Notes: generated from the letters alone by a model not told the origin. A stretch of 64,000 bases of DNA from Ahaetulla prasina (GCF_028640845.1 NC_080540.1:95282061-95346060), one strand, 5' to 3'; shown: positions 22,040 to 32,717, numbered from the stretch's first letter. Program-made: numbers and translations.

Positions 22040-22965
22040 ATGAGGCCTTCAAGTAACAGAATCAATCTCTCAATTTGGAGGGCCTTTTGCGACTGGTGCT
22101 GCAAGGCTCACATTGATCCCACTTCTGTTTCAGTGACCCAGATCCTCAAATTCCTTCAGGAGAGCCTGGACAAGGATCTGTCCCCTAATACCCTACGCAG
22201 GCAAGTAGCAGCTCTGGCCTCAATGTTATTCTGTGGGGATCTGGAGTCCTTCTCTCAATACCCGATTGTGCACAGTTTCATTAGAGGTGCAGCTAACCTA
22301 AAGCTCCCTGTAGTACACAGGTACCCCACATGGGACCTGCCTAAAGTACTTCAAGCTCTTACCTTGGTGCCTTTCAAGCTGTTACAATCAGCCAGCTTGT
22401 GCTTCCTCACTTTCAAGGTGAACTTCCTCATGGCCATCACTTCGGCCAGATGAATATCTGAACTGGCGGCCCTCTCTATAAGAGAGGACCTTTGCATAGT
22501 CCATCCAAACACAGTGATTCTGCACTTGGACCCCTCCTTCCTCCCCAAGGTGAATTCCTTGTTCCACAGGGCACAAGAACTAATCTTGCCCAGGACCGAC
22601 CCATGCCCTGGAGAAGAAATGGCACACCTTGGACGTTAGGAGGGCCCTCTGCACCTACATCAAGAGGACAGCCTCTCTTAGAAAGACAGAATCCCTGTTG
22701 GTACCTTTCCAGTCCTCTATGCTTGGTAACAAGGTTACACATAATGAATACAGGGATGCGTCACCAAAGCCTACAAGCTTCAGGCTCTCCCATTGCCTAG
22801 GCGAGTAACAGCCCATTCCACCAGAAGCACAGCCATGATGGCTGTGTGGGCGACACAGGCCTCTATGGAGAACATCTGTAGGGCAGCAGCATTGTCTTTT
22901 CCATCCCCATTCATAAGACACTACAAACTGGATGCTTCGTTTCAGCTGAAGCAGCCTTCGGCAGA
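22040..22965 (+). pseudogene. DIRS tyrosine recombinase remnant
   Basis: The N-terminal core-binding part reads NLSIWRAFCDWC, ILKFLQESLDKDLSPNTLRR and QVAALASML in one open stretch of 137 codons, ending at a TGA at 22451-22453. The stop lies in TSAR-stop-ISELAAL. By comparison with the TGLRVSEL motif of Xer-type recombinases, the stop falls at the first catalytic Arg and looks like a CGA to TGA change. Further stops occur between about 22625 and 22750. The same frame then gives AHSTRS (His-x-x-Arg, about 22814-22825) and FIRHYKL with the Tyr nucleophile position at 22922-22924. DIRS elements use this enzyme instead of a DDE integrase. Confidence 0.88.
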
Positions 22966-23057
22966 CGGATGCTCCAGAAGTACAAATATACTTGGGGACT
23001 CAAGACCAGACTGCTACCCACCCTTAGGACAGCCGGATTTGGTATATACCATTCCTT

Positions 23058-23137
23058 GGATTCTCTGCTCAGCACACTGGAGAAAGGGCGTTGGTCTTAC
23101 CTGATATGCTCCTTCTCAGTGTGCTGAGAGAGAATCC
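23058..23137. repeat. Inverted pair in DIRS 3' region
   Basis: GGATTCTCTGCTCAGCACAC (left arm 23058-23084) and its near-perfect complement at 23113-23137 are separated by about 28 bp. DIRS elements carry terminal inverted repeats and a complementary region at their 3' side; this may be part of that region. Confidence 0.75.
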
Positions 23138-23312
23138 AACCTCACCCTGGCAACCGTCTGGTCCAAAGTCCAGGAGTAGCCAGAATCAGCACTGGAAATA
23201 TGTCAAGTCAATCGCTACACCTTCATCAAAACTGGGCATGTGCAGGCAAAGGAGGTGTGACCAAAAGATTGACTTACTCAGTCTGAGCAGAAGAGCAGAG
23301 TTAACCCCCTCC

Positions 23313-23370
23313 GTCAAGGATCACAGAGAATCAGGCATGACATGGCAACTGAACAACAAAAAACAACAAA
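23313..23370 (+). mobile_element. BovB/RTE 3' end, right of DIRS insertion
   Basis: 'ggatcacagagaatcaggc' then 'atgacatggcaactgaacaac' completes the BovB terminus begun at 20438-20555. It matches the tail of the uninterrupted copy near 17278-17325. Confidence 0.8.
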
Positions 23371-23634
23371 AAATATTAGTCACTTGATTTTACATTACTC
23401 TCTCCTGACTGTCTGCTCATTGATAGATTCTTGTTTTTGTTCCCATATCTTGGGAAGTTTATTTTTCAACAAAGCTTAGTGTCATTGGTGTCACAGGTCA
23501 AAGCCATTTTCCATTAATCAGTGCACAATATAGTGTCATCTCCAAACAGACATTAAGAAATACTCTGCACCTAATATTGAACGTTCAATTTGGTTTTCTT
23601 TCTTTCCTTCCAGTTCATTGGATATTGGTTCATT

Positions 23635-23715
<81 letters not shown>

Positions 23716-23742
23716 CTGTTTGACTATTCCATATTATTTGAT
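23371..23742. repeat. Unassigned DNA plus (AT)n microsatellite
   Basis: An uninterrupted AT tract of about 75 bp lies at 23638-23712, preceded by two copies of 'ttcattggata'. The rest is unassigned. Confidence 0.9.
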
Positions 23743-23857
23743 CAGTGTTTCTCAACCTCAGCAACATTAAGATGTCGACTTTAACTCCCAGAATTCCCCA
23801 GCCAGCCATGGGAGTTGAAATCCATGTGTCTTAATGTTTTCTGAGATTGAAACACTT
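23743..23857. mobile_element. Diverged hAT-type palindromic MITE
   Basis: 'cagtgtttctcaacctcagc', 'ctttaactcccagaattccc' and the inverted 'gggagttgaaatcca' then 'gattgaaacact' form a relative of the CAGGGGTCTCC family. The flanking octamers do not match, and the second arm is shortened. Confidence 0.7.
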
Positions 23858-25059
23858 TCTTAGACAAATAGTTCTGAGGTAAAATGGAACAATATTTTCA
23901 TAAACTTATCTTTATTTGAATATTACTTCAGCACAAACAACTACAATAATACATTTGTTGGAGGGGTTTTTTATCCTACCTTTACTATTTTTTTATAAAT
24001 AACTCAAGATGACAAATGTAGATTGGACTTAGTCTGGATATAGATGTATATTCACTAAGCAAACATGTTCGGCTTTCTCTCCATAAAAAAGCAAACTATT
24101 GTTTTAAGTAAGCAAAGTCATTAAAAACTGATTCCTAGACTGTTCATTGTTTCGTGATTTTTTGGTAACACTGAAGATTTTTGCAATTGCCTTCTTACAT
24201 GTTTTGACTAAACAACATGATGCTCAAATGAAGTGCTGATCTCACACATACATGCAGACATGGTTTTGTGGATTCATGGTCTATTGTCAACAGACTTTAA
24301 GGCAGCAGCCACCTGTGTTGTGTGTTTTAAGTTCATACTGGCCTCAGCCCAAGTGTGTCTACCATGTGAGTGACATTTGAGAAAGTTGCATTCAGGTGGC
24401 AATTAGTTTCTGACATGGAACACAAAAATTAAAAAGCACCTCTGTCAAAGCTGGTATTTGAGCTACAGTCTGATTATCCAGCTGGCAGTTCAGCACCCTT
24501 TTGTTTTGCATATACAATCAATGAATAGGCATGTCTTTTACAAACCTTAAGGAGTAGATAAATTATTCTTTCAATATCCAGTTTGCTGCTTTCTAAGTTA
24601 CTGGATAATGGCAAAAGTGGTTCCTTCCTTTAACACAGAAGACATACTGTGCTTTTCAATATGTGAAGCTTCACTGTTTTTGTTATGTGTATATTTATTT
24701 TTTACACAACATATTTGTCTCTCTTATGTAAATGGGACTTTGAAGCTAGGCTCAGATGGAACCAATGCAGACTGCAATGATTATCTAGAAACACACAAGA
24801 TACCATATACCTTCCATTCTGTATTTGCATTATAGATGTAGGAATCCAAACTAGACATCAATTCCATAAGGACTAGAAACTTAATTGGCATCATATTTCA
24901 AAATAAAATATTGGATGGCAAGCTAATATTAATTGAGGTAATCTAATCCCAGACTTTGAACCCCGTGGAAAGTTATGAAAAATGAAATAGGGATAGATCA
25001 GGAAAGTGATCATTATTAAAAAGGGGAAAAAATAAAAGTATGCCTTCTAGCAATGATAA
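23858..25059. other. Unassigned AT-rich interval
   Basis: No gene or repeat recognised in about 1.2 kb. Confidence 0.5.
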
Positions 25060-25562
25060 CTGATTCAAATAGATGGAAAAGAAATTCTAGCAGTCAGCAG
25101 ATGTCATCTTCCTATAGTCAACACTTCACAGGAATGGTGACTGTAGTCATAAAATAAACAAATGTACTACTTTAAAAAAACAGAGTAACAGATTTAGTAA
25201 ATAAGTAAGTAAATAGTCTATTGAATAAGTCTCCAGATCATTTCAACTAGTGTGGCAGGTCTAGATAAAATATTGAAGTGTAGGGATACTGCACTAACAA
25301 CAAAGATACATATTGTCATGGTATGGTTTTTCCAGCTGTTACATGATTTTGAAAACTGGATCATCAGAAAGACTGAATGAAGTAAAAGGATAGGTTTGAA
25401 TTATGGTCCTTAAGAAAGTTGATAAGAATACCTTGAGCTCAAAGAAAATTAATTTAATACTAGATGGAGAAAAACCAGATTGCTTATTGGAAGCACTAAA
25501 AATAAAGATAAAGTTTAAATATTTTGGACAACTAATATGAAGGCATGAGTATTGGAGAAGAT
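25060..25562 (+). pseudogene. Degraded BovB/RTE LINE, late ORF2 part
   Basis: 'gtgactgtagtcataaaata' corresponds to the conserved GDCSHEIK block after the RT domain. 'aagaataccttgagctcaaa', 'gattgcttattggaagcact' and 'aaatattttggacaactaat' correspond to the C-terminal block before the BovB 3' end. Frames are broken throughout, and the middle (25150-25280) is poorly alignable by eye. The L2-type LINE starts immediately downstream. Confidence 0.6.
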
Positions 25563-25599
25563 TTCAGTACCGGGGGAAATTATTTTTACAAATATGTTT

Positions 25600-26632
25600 A
25601 TTAAGTTTCAAAAATTTCACTGCAGGGGGGTACATTTTCAGGATCTTTTTAAGGAGGCCTCTCCTTTAAAAAAAGATCTCTTGAACCCTTCCACCTGTCT
25701 GGATAATTCCCATTCAATTTCCCACTCTCCCTTTTTAAGAAAGATGGTGGAGAACATGGTTGCTTGGCAGCTTCAGAGACTCCTGGATGAAATGAATTAT
25801 TTAGACTTCTTCCAGTCAGGTTCCACACCCAGTTATGGAATATAGAAAGCATTGGCCAGTTGGCTTGGGGCTCCAGTTGGAGGATCAGCTCAATGGAAGT
25901 GATTGATCGAGTAATAACAGATCCCACCTCCCCCCACTCCACCCTCCCCCCATGTGTTCTTGGTTTTAATGTTTAACTTTTTATGTTTTAGATTTTATAC
26001 AACGGTAAGCCAATAAATTTTATAAATAAACAGATTGCAGTTGTTGATAATCTTTGCCAATAGCAGAAGGGGTTGGTGCATCCATACTTGCTTTCTTTGA
26101 CCTCTCGGCAGTTTTCCAGACAATTTGATCATGTCAACCTTTTGAGCCAGCTGCAAAGTTTGGGACTTGGTGGTACAGTCTTGCATTGGTTTGACTCCTT
26201 TTTTCAAGACTGGTCCCAATCAGCATTGATAGGGAATGTGAAGCCCAGTCCACGGCCACCCCTTTGTGGTGTGCCACAAGGGCTTGGTGCTCTCTCCTTT
26301 TTAACATCTACATGAAGCCACTGAGTGAGATCATCTGCCACCATAAGATGAGGTACCATGAGTACACTGATGTACATTGAGGACACTGATGATTGTACCT
26401 GGAGGCAATACCTGGAGGCTGTGGTGATCTGAATGGGATCCAACAGACTTCAACTGAAGCCTGGTATAAGTTTCTGGAATGTGGAGCTTCCCGTTCCAGA
26501 ATTTTAACATCTCTAGTTCTGGATGAAGTTGTATTATCTCAGACAAACCTGGTGCATAATCTGGTGGTTCTTCTAGACTCACAATTCCTGCTCAATAAGC
26601 AGGTGGTGGTCATGGCTAGGAGAACTTTGCAC
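25600..26632 (+). pseudogene. Old L2-type LINE, RT region, left part
   Basis: Recognisable blocks in order: ENMVAWQLQRLLDEMNYLDFFQSGS (split between short frames) near 25745-25830, HVNLLSQLQSLGLGGTVLHWFDSF near 26125-26200, and LCGVPQG at about 26262-26282. The catalytic motif region near 26363-26374 reads Tyr-Thr-Asp-Val where YADD is expected. 25925-26045 is foreign sequence with an AATAAA-rich LINE-like tail. Multiple stops and frame changes occur. The sequence resumes after the hAT insertion at 27780. Confidence 0.75.
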
Positions 26633-26892
26633 CAGGGGTGGGTTCCAATTTTTTTTACTACCGTTTCTGTGGGCATGGCTTGGTGGTCATGTGACTGAGT
26701 GGTCATGGCCAACTTGAAGTCACTCAGGGCAAGGTGGGGTGGCACCTTGCTGTGAATGACATCAAGTTGGCCATGCCCACTCAGTCACATGACCAATGCT
26801 GCAGATACAGGGCGATTTCTCCCGGGGAACAAGAGGAGGCTTCGCTGCCTCCTCTTTTCCTCAGAGGAGCTGCCTCCAAGTCCTTGGGAAGG

Positions 26893-26919
26893 GACACACA
26901 CACACACACAACACAACAG
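26893..26919. repeat. (CA)n microsatellite
   Basis: A CA tract passing into ACACA pentamers, inside the hAT element. Confidence 0.9.
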
Positions 26920-27192
26920 ACTCACACACAATGTAAAAGCAGCTGCACTTCACCCAAAATGGCTCCTGCAACAGCAGGAACCTCACACAGCCACAAAAAG
27001 CTCAAAAACCAACTTTCACACTTAACACAACACAACACAACACAACTGAGTCACACACACACAAAATGCCATTTACAGCTTTGTGAGATTCTGTGTGTTT
27101 GTGTAGTTAGAGTGAAACACTACAGAAACACACCAAATCTCAGAAAGCTGCACAAATATTTTATTATTTTATTTTATTTATATTTTTTAGAT

Positions 27193-27262
27193 CAGGGATC
27201 TCCAATCTTAGTAACTTTAAGGTTTGTGGACTTCAACTCCCAGAATTCTTCAGCTAGCAAAG
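27193..27262. mobile_element. Partial palindromic hAT-type MITE
   Basis: 'cagggatctccaatcttagt' and 'ggacttcaactcccagaatt' match the first arm of the family at 6848. The second arm is absent. Confidence 0.75.
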
Positions 27263-27779
27263 GCACTGAGGACATGGATTGCAGGCAGGTAGATTGAGTT
27301 GCAGCGGATGCAACTGATTGGAGAAGCAGAGCCCGAAAGGAGCTTACTTAATTATGTAAGTGGGGAGGGGGGATTGGGTGGGCCAGAGGAAAAAAAGATT
27401 TTAAAAGGTTCCTCTGAGGATCCTAGCTGAAGCTGCCTAATAGCAACCCAGAAGCTCTTAACTCAGCTGGGATCACCAGAGGAGCCTTTTAAAACCTTTT
27501 GTTTTAAAAACCTCTTCGGCCGTGGAGGTTGTTTTAAAAAAACTTTTAAAGGGTTCTGATGATCCCCGCTCAGCCGCACCGAAGGTTTTTTTTTACTTTT
27601 AAAAGCCTTTTTTTTGGCTGAAGAAAAGATGTTTTTAAAAGTAAAAAAAAAACCCTCTGATGATTGGGGAACTGGTTCGGGGGTGTGGCAGCCAGCCATT
27701 ACTACTGGTTCTCTGATCGCCAGCAGATTTTACTACCGGCTCTTCAGAACGGGAGCAAACCAGGAGCAATCCACCACTG

Positions 27780-28206
27780 CTTTGCACAACCTCTTGTTGT
27801 GTGCCAGTCGCACAGTTTCCTGGATCAGAAGTCCCTGCACTCAGTCATCTCATACCTGGAGTATTGCAATGCATTCTACATGGAGCTATCTTTGAAGAGA
27901 ATCTGGAAGCTTCAGCTGGTGCAGAATGCAGCTGCACGGCCAGTTCTTGGTTGGCCTAAGTCCCATCACTGTTCTGTGAGCTGCAGTGGCTGCCATTTTG
28001 CTTCTGGGTCTAATTCAAGGTGTTGGTTATCACTTTTAAAGCCCTTCATGGGTCAGGGCTATTTGGGGAACTAGCTCATCCGATGGACTAGTCTGCCCCA
28101 TCCGTGCCAACAGAAGTGGTGTTCTGTGGATCACTTTCAGCCAAGGAATTTCTTCTTTTGGGTCCAAAAGAAGAGACTTTTCTGCTGTGGCTCTCATCCT
28201 CTTAAA
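27780..28206 (+). pseudogene. L2-type LINE, C-terminal part
   Basis: Continues 25600-26632 after the hAT insertion. Landmarks: SYLEYCNAFYMELSLKRIWK, then KLQLVQNAAARPVLGW, a 'ctgcagtggctgccattttgc' block, and 'cacttttaaagcccttcatg' then 'ggtcagggctatttgggg'. These are the conserved L2/CR1 C-terminal motifs after the palm. An open frame spans 27664-28074, but its first third is hAT sequence, so it is not a gene. Confidence 0.78.
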
Positions 28207-28346
28207 CAGGGGTCTCCAACCTTGGTCCCTTCAAGACTTGTGGACTTCAACTCCCAGAGTTCCTCAGCCAGCTTTGCTTTGCTGGCTGAGGGACTCTGGG
28301 AGTTGAAGTCCACCAGTCTTAAAGGGACCAAGGTTGGAGATCTCTG
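28207..28346. mobile_element. Palindromic hAT-type MITE, 140 bp
   Basis: CAGGGGTCTCCAACCTTGG mirrored to GGAGATCTCTG. Flanks ctcttaaa and ctctaaaa match 7/8. It interrupts the L2-type LINE. Confidence 0.9.
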
Positions 28347-28640
28347 CTCTAAAACTCACACACACCCCATGGTGAGATCAGCATCCACCCACATGGCTAT
28401 ATCAACTACCTTAGGTCCCCAATGGGGATGTGGCTTTTTACTAATGCAGTAGATGATACTCCACCTCCTCCCCATGTACATTTTAATGCCTCCCTCTCCA
28501 GCCAAGAGATGAATTTAAATTTAGGATCCCTATTTATTGTTGTAATGTTTTACAGTGTATTTTAGTAGTATATCTATAAGCTGCTTAGAGTTGTCTCCGG
28601 CAAGTTGAGCTGCATACAAGTTTAATTAATAAATAAATCA
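28347..28640 (+). mobile_element. L2-type LINE, 3' end
   Basis: 'gagatgaatttaaatttagg', 'gctgcttagagttgtctcc' and an AATAAATAAAT tail end the element begun at 25600. Non-coding 3' UTR with TAAATA repeats. Confidence 0.65.
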
Positions 28641-28742
28641 TAGACATTAAAATACAGACTAACATAAAGAAATGTGATGCGTGGAAAAAATGAAGACACT
28701 TGAAAATAAGATTGACAGAAGAGAAGGCAGCTAGATAATATG

Positions 28743-29105
28743 ACTGATTATAGAAGGGAGAATTGCAAGGGATCTCTAGATCTGGTCTGTTTCCCTGCTC
28801 AAGCAGGATTTGTTAAAGCCTTTCAGTCAGATGTCTATCCAGCCTCAACTAGAAGACCCCCAGCAAAGAAGGACTTACTGCTCCATGAGGAAACCTATTT
28901 CATTAACTGACAGCTCTTGCTACCAGAAAGCTTTAATATCCAGTACAAAGCTACTTTCTTATCATTTCAACACATTGCTTCTAGTTTTGTCCTCAGGGCT
29001 GAGGGAGAATGAGTCCACAACTATTTAGATGTCTGAGAATGCCATCATAGATCACCCTCAGTCTTTCCTTCTACAGGCGAAACATATCCAGTTCCTTTAT
29101 GGTTG
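28743..29105 (-). mobile_element. Old CR1-like LINE fragment
   Basis: Diverged blocks 'ctagatctggtctgtttccctgctcaagcag' (in parts), 'catttcaacacattgcttct', 'ttttgtcctcagggctgag' and 'acatatccagttccttta' follow the CR1 3' order of 16668-17097. There are many stops. Confidence 0.65.
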
Positions 29106-29173
29106 CTTGTAATGGACTATTAGCCCTGAGCCGCATGATGGGTGGGCAATCATATAAATTGAATAAACAAATA

Positions 29174-29666
29174 CAGGTAGTCCTCGACTTACAACAGTTC
29201 ATTTAGTGACTGTTCAAAGTTACAACGGCACTGAAAAAAGTGACTTATGACCATTTTTCACATTTATGACCTTTGCAGCATCTCCATGTGATCAAAATTC
29301 AAATTCAAGTGCTTGGCAACTAGTTCATATTTATGAACATTGTTGTATCCCAAAATCATGTGATCAACTTTTGCGACCTTCTGACAAGCAAAGTGTCAGC
29401 CTTCCAGAAAACCCCCTCCTGCAGAAAAGACTCAGAGGCTTTGGAAGCCATACTAGGCCAAAGGCTTCCACACGCTGCCACAAAGTCAACGGGGAAGCCA
29501 GATTCACTTAACAACCAGGTTACTAACTTATCAACTGGTATGATTCACTTAATAGCAGAGGCAAGAAAGGTTGTAAAATGGGACAAAACTCACTTAACAA
29601 ATGTCTCACTTCACTTAACAACAGCAATTTTGGGCTCAATTGTGGTCATAAGTCAAGGAGTACCTG
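29174..29666. mobile_element. TA-flanked DNA element, full copy, 493 bp
   Basis: CAGGTAGTCCTCGACTTAC at the left and the inverse GTCAAGGAGTACCTG at the right, with TA on both sides (29172-29173, 29667-29668). This is the best copy of the family also seen at 574, 5032, 42502 and 62812. The terminal repeats and TA target suggest the Tc1/mariner superfamily. No transposase frame is present. A 156-codon open frame crossing it is chance, with no domain. Confidence 0.85.
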
Positions 29667-29886
29667 TACTCTCAGGAATCTTCTCCAACACCAAAGTTCA
29701 AAAGTGTTGGTTCTCATCATACATTGGTTCAAAGAAGGGAAAGAAATTACAAACTTGGCAGCCTGAAATTTATATTGTGCAAAGTCCTGAAATAAATTAT
29801 TAAACAATGAATTTGCAAACGCTTGGATTCTCACCCAACAGCTAACAAGAGTATCATGGGTTTGTCACAAAGAGGTTACGATATAC

Positions 29887-30021
29887 CAAGGCTGTCAAAC
29901 TCACGGCCCATGGGCCAGATTTGTCACACACTGGCCAGGCCCACGCCCAGTTTAGCAAAGGGGGGAAAAGTTGCAATATTTCATGTGACAATGCCATGAT
30001 GATACGAGTTTGACACCCCTG
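29887..30021. mobile_element. hAT-type MITE
   Basis: CAAGGCTGTCAAACTCA and GAGTTTGACACCCCTG are terminal inverted repeats. Flanks cgatatac and caatacac match 6/8. Same family as 14908-15051. Confidence 0.78.
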
Positions 30022-30173
30022 CAATACACTAACCCCCCCCTTTTTTTTTTTAACCAAATTTCTAGCTGAATAGAGTGTGGAAGTACTCTGGATAGAGGGT
30101 GCCTGAAGCTTAATACACTTGATAAAGTGTATCACAACATTCTTCATTAACATCATAGTAAAATATAGGCTAG

Positions 30174-30174
<1 letters not shown>

Positions 30175-30265
<91 letters not shown>
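30175..30265. repeat. (TAA)n microsatellite at L2 3' end
   Basis: About 30 TAA units directly at the 3' terminus of the minus-strand L2-type LINE. It probably expanded from the retrotransposon tail. It translates as a run of Asn. Confidence 0.96.
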
Positions 30266-30665
30266 TTAATTTTTATACCGCCCTTCTCCCGAAGGACTCA
30301 GGGCGGTGAACAGGCAGATAAAATAATACAATATATTACAATAAAAACACTGTTTAAAAAACTTATTCAATATGGCCTAAATTTAAAATACAATACAAAA
30401 TATAAAATAAACCCCAATAAAATCCATGTCTAAAAACCCTATTTAAGCCAGTCCTGCTCGGAAGAATAGATATGTCTTCAGCTCGCGGCGAAAGGTCCGG
30501 AGGTCAGGAAGTTGTCGAAGTCCTGGGGGAAACTCATTCCAGAGGGTAGGTGCCCCACCGAGAAGGTTCTCCCCCTGGGGGTCGCCAGCCTACACTGTTT
30601 GGTTGACGGCACTCTGAGAAGACCCTCTCTATGGGAGCGTACCGGCCGGTGGGAGACATGTGGTA
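30266..30665 (-). pseudogene. L2-type LINE 3' end, relatively young
   Basis: On the minus strand: LATPRGRTFSVG, then after a 1-bp frame loss APTLWNEFP-like and QDFDNFLTSGPF-like segments, then a RELKTYLFFRAGLA-like end, the C-terminus of an L2-clade ORF2. The 3' UTR ends in a 'cgccctgagtccttcgggag' hairpin and the TAA tail. It is CpG-rich compared with its surroundings, suggesting a more recent insertion. The terminal hairpin is shared with the SINE at 41546, which fits L2-driven mobilisation of that SINE. Confidence 0.8.
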
Positions 30666-32699
30666 ACAGAAGATGATATGACAGTAGGATAAACTCAGCT
30701 GGCTGAATGACTGGACCCAGAAAGTGGTCATAATATCAGAAAGAAGAAAATGTCATCTCTTCATCACTTCCATTCTTTTAGGTCAGTTACATTAGAAATT
30801 TAGTTTTGTCAAAAGTTCTAACTTCCTTTCCCTTTGACAAGAATACTAGGATTGCTGTTCTCCAAGCATGCTGTATAACACTGTAATAAAACAAAATAAC
30901 GATAATGGTCAAATAGTGTCTGTGTATTGATGCAGGGTGTGGGTGGCCTAATAGGACACCAGAGGCTTTCCGAGCTCTCTGACTTGCAGAAGTTCAACTG
31001 ATTGTTTTTTTCCCTAAGGACGGAGGTTCCAGTAATGAGTCAACTGAATCACTGTTTAACATGCAGCTGTTTTTAGAGGCCTAGAAGGCCAGCCAGGAAA
31101 AAAAGGAAACTAATCTGGTTATATATTATATATTTGGTCATTTGTTTCCAAATCTTATCTTCCTGAAACTTTTGGCTGTAGAACAAATGAAAAATCGGTG
31201 AATGTATAAATGCAGATATAAGCACTTTACTGATCTACCATTTTGTAGGGTGCTCAGCTATGCTTTACTTGCAAAAGCCTTCACTCTATGGAAGAGGGTT
31301 TTATAACTCTTGTGTAAAGCATGGAAGAATTCCTTTAAAATCTCACATTAAAAAAAGATTGTTGCAAGGCAGCTTAGCAAATCCAAATGACCACTGGTTA
31401 TACGGGCATTTGACAAACCGCTTTCAGGTTATAAACCTTTATGTAAAGAACACTGTCATGTTGCAAACGCATCATCACATCTTACATTTAGCCCAAAAGA
31501 TATGTGGTTAGATGTTCTTGCCTTTCTTGAATACTTAAAACTATAAGTAACCAGTCCTCTCCTCTAAAATGTGAGCAAGATTTCTTGGTTAGGGTTATAC
31601 TTTCACATTCCTATTCTGTACACATACAAAAAGAGTACAGGGGAGTTTAAGATTCAACACAACATCATTTCCCCCAAAAAATTTGATGAACTACTCCCCA
31701 CTAATGCCTTTCTTTCCTATGCAAAACCCCTAAAACCAGACAAGTATCAATTGTTCAGAATTGAGGAAGTGTACCACAAGAGTTTGCTTGCATGTCAACA
31801 TGAAAAGTGAATTTCTAAATTCAAGGCTCAAAAGATGTGTGTGTGTGTGTGTGTATGTGTGTGTGTGTTTTGTGGAGGTGTTTGTCCATGTGTATTGAAG
31901 AAAATTAGAAAAGACTTTTCCTTTAGATACAGATACTATGTTTCTCTTCCAACCCAATCCATTTGCACTTGCAAATAGCTAAGTGTCTAATGTATATAAC
32001 TGGAACTATTTATCTCAATCAAAAGCAATGAGAAAAAAAAGTTAGAATCGTCCCTCCCCATAAAATACACAACCTTCTTAATTTTGTGTTTCACAAGCCT
32101 CAGTTTGCCAACAGGTGGCAGAGCAGACTACTAGTTTATTTGCAGATGCACCAAACAAGTTTTATCTGATGCTGTTAGTATCTATATAATTACATATGTT
32201 TTTGTTTTATTTTTTGTGGAATCCTAGATCTCTCAATAACCACTAGAAAAAAGATGACAAGAGAAGACATCAGAAATGCAAGCACTGACTTTCAGAAATA
32301 AATGTATGAAAGCAACGCAAATAAGGCATTTTCATGCATTATAATTTCAGGCATTACACTTGTTTTGCCTAAGCTATTTTATTTATTTAAAGCTTTCCTA
32401 AAAAAAAAAAAAAATCCCACTCTTCAGCTGAAACAACTCCAGGCAGCTTGCAAAGTTTAATACAGCAAGTAAAATAGAACAAGGTGAAAGCGGGTCACAA
32501 GCAAACCATGATTAATTGAAATTTGTTAGCGAGTCTGCACTTCTTAATTTATTATTAAAGTTAATATACAACAACTATTTCTACTTGCCAGTTTATTAAA
32601 ATGCACAAGTTGAAAGTAGAGATTAACAATTAAAAAGAATTAAATGCGATCATTAAAATAAGATTTGTTTTTTTCCATCCAACAAAAAAAATGAAAATA
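30666..32699. other. Unassigned interval with (GT)n
   Basis: A GT tract lies at 31836-31868. A poly-A run at 32401-32414 sits in weakly L2-tail-like sequence. The open frames at 31260-31511 and 31571-31810 have no recognisable domain, and I see no convincing splice-flanked exon. Confidence 0.45.
31836..31868. repeat. (GT)n microsatellite
   Basis: A GT tract with one A interruption. Confidence 0.95.
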
Positions 32700-32717
32700 A
32701 AGAGGATTGAGTCTCTT

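Larger units (their letters stand above)
20560..23312 (+). mobile_element. DIRS-type retrotransposon, 5'-truncated
   Basis: In order on the plus strand: the remainder of a reverse transcriptase (from about 20566), RNase H (about 21215-21590) and a tyrosine recombinase (22040-22965). A 3' region follows with an inverted pair at 23058-23084 and 23113-23137. RT, then RNase H, then tyrosine recombinase defines the DIRS order. Everything upstream of RT motif A is gone. Stops, at least one frameshift and lost catalytic residues show it is dead. It sits inside a BovB 3' end. TTAACCCC occurs at both margins (20562-20569 and 23301-23308). Confidence 0.9.
26633..27779. mobile_element. hAT-type element, 1147 bp, in the L2 LINE
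   Basis: CAGGGGTGGGTTCCA at the left and AATCCACCACTG at the right, with exact target duplication ctttgcac at 26625-26632 and 27780-27787. 'ttactaccgtttctgtgggc' at the left mirrors 'ttttactaccggctcttcag' at the right. A stem at 26685-26718 and 26759-26796 (GTCATGTGACTGAGTGG against its complement) makes the left part fold back. It contains CA and ACACA microsatellites (26893-26919, 27026-27048), a partial CAGGGATCTCC-type MITE at 27193-27262, and A/T-rich inverted runs at 27470-27655. No transposase is recognisable. Confidence 0.9.

Noticed and set aside
26734..27297. 187-codon open frame
   Set aside because: It crosses hAT hairpins and CA/ACACA arrays. Its Thr/His-rich stretch is microsatellite translation.
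29333..29803. 156-codon open frame
   Set aside because: It mostly lies inside the non-coding TA-flanked element at 29174-29666, and there is no domain.
30119..30433. 104-codon frame with a long Asn run
   Set aside because: The Asn run is the TAA microsatellite and the rest is L2 3' UTR read on the wrong strand.
31260..31511. Possible small host exon
   Set aside because: The 83-codon frame has no recognised domain and no convincing splice sites or neighbouring exons.
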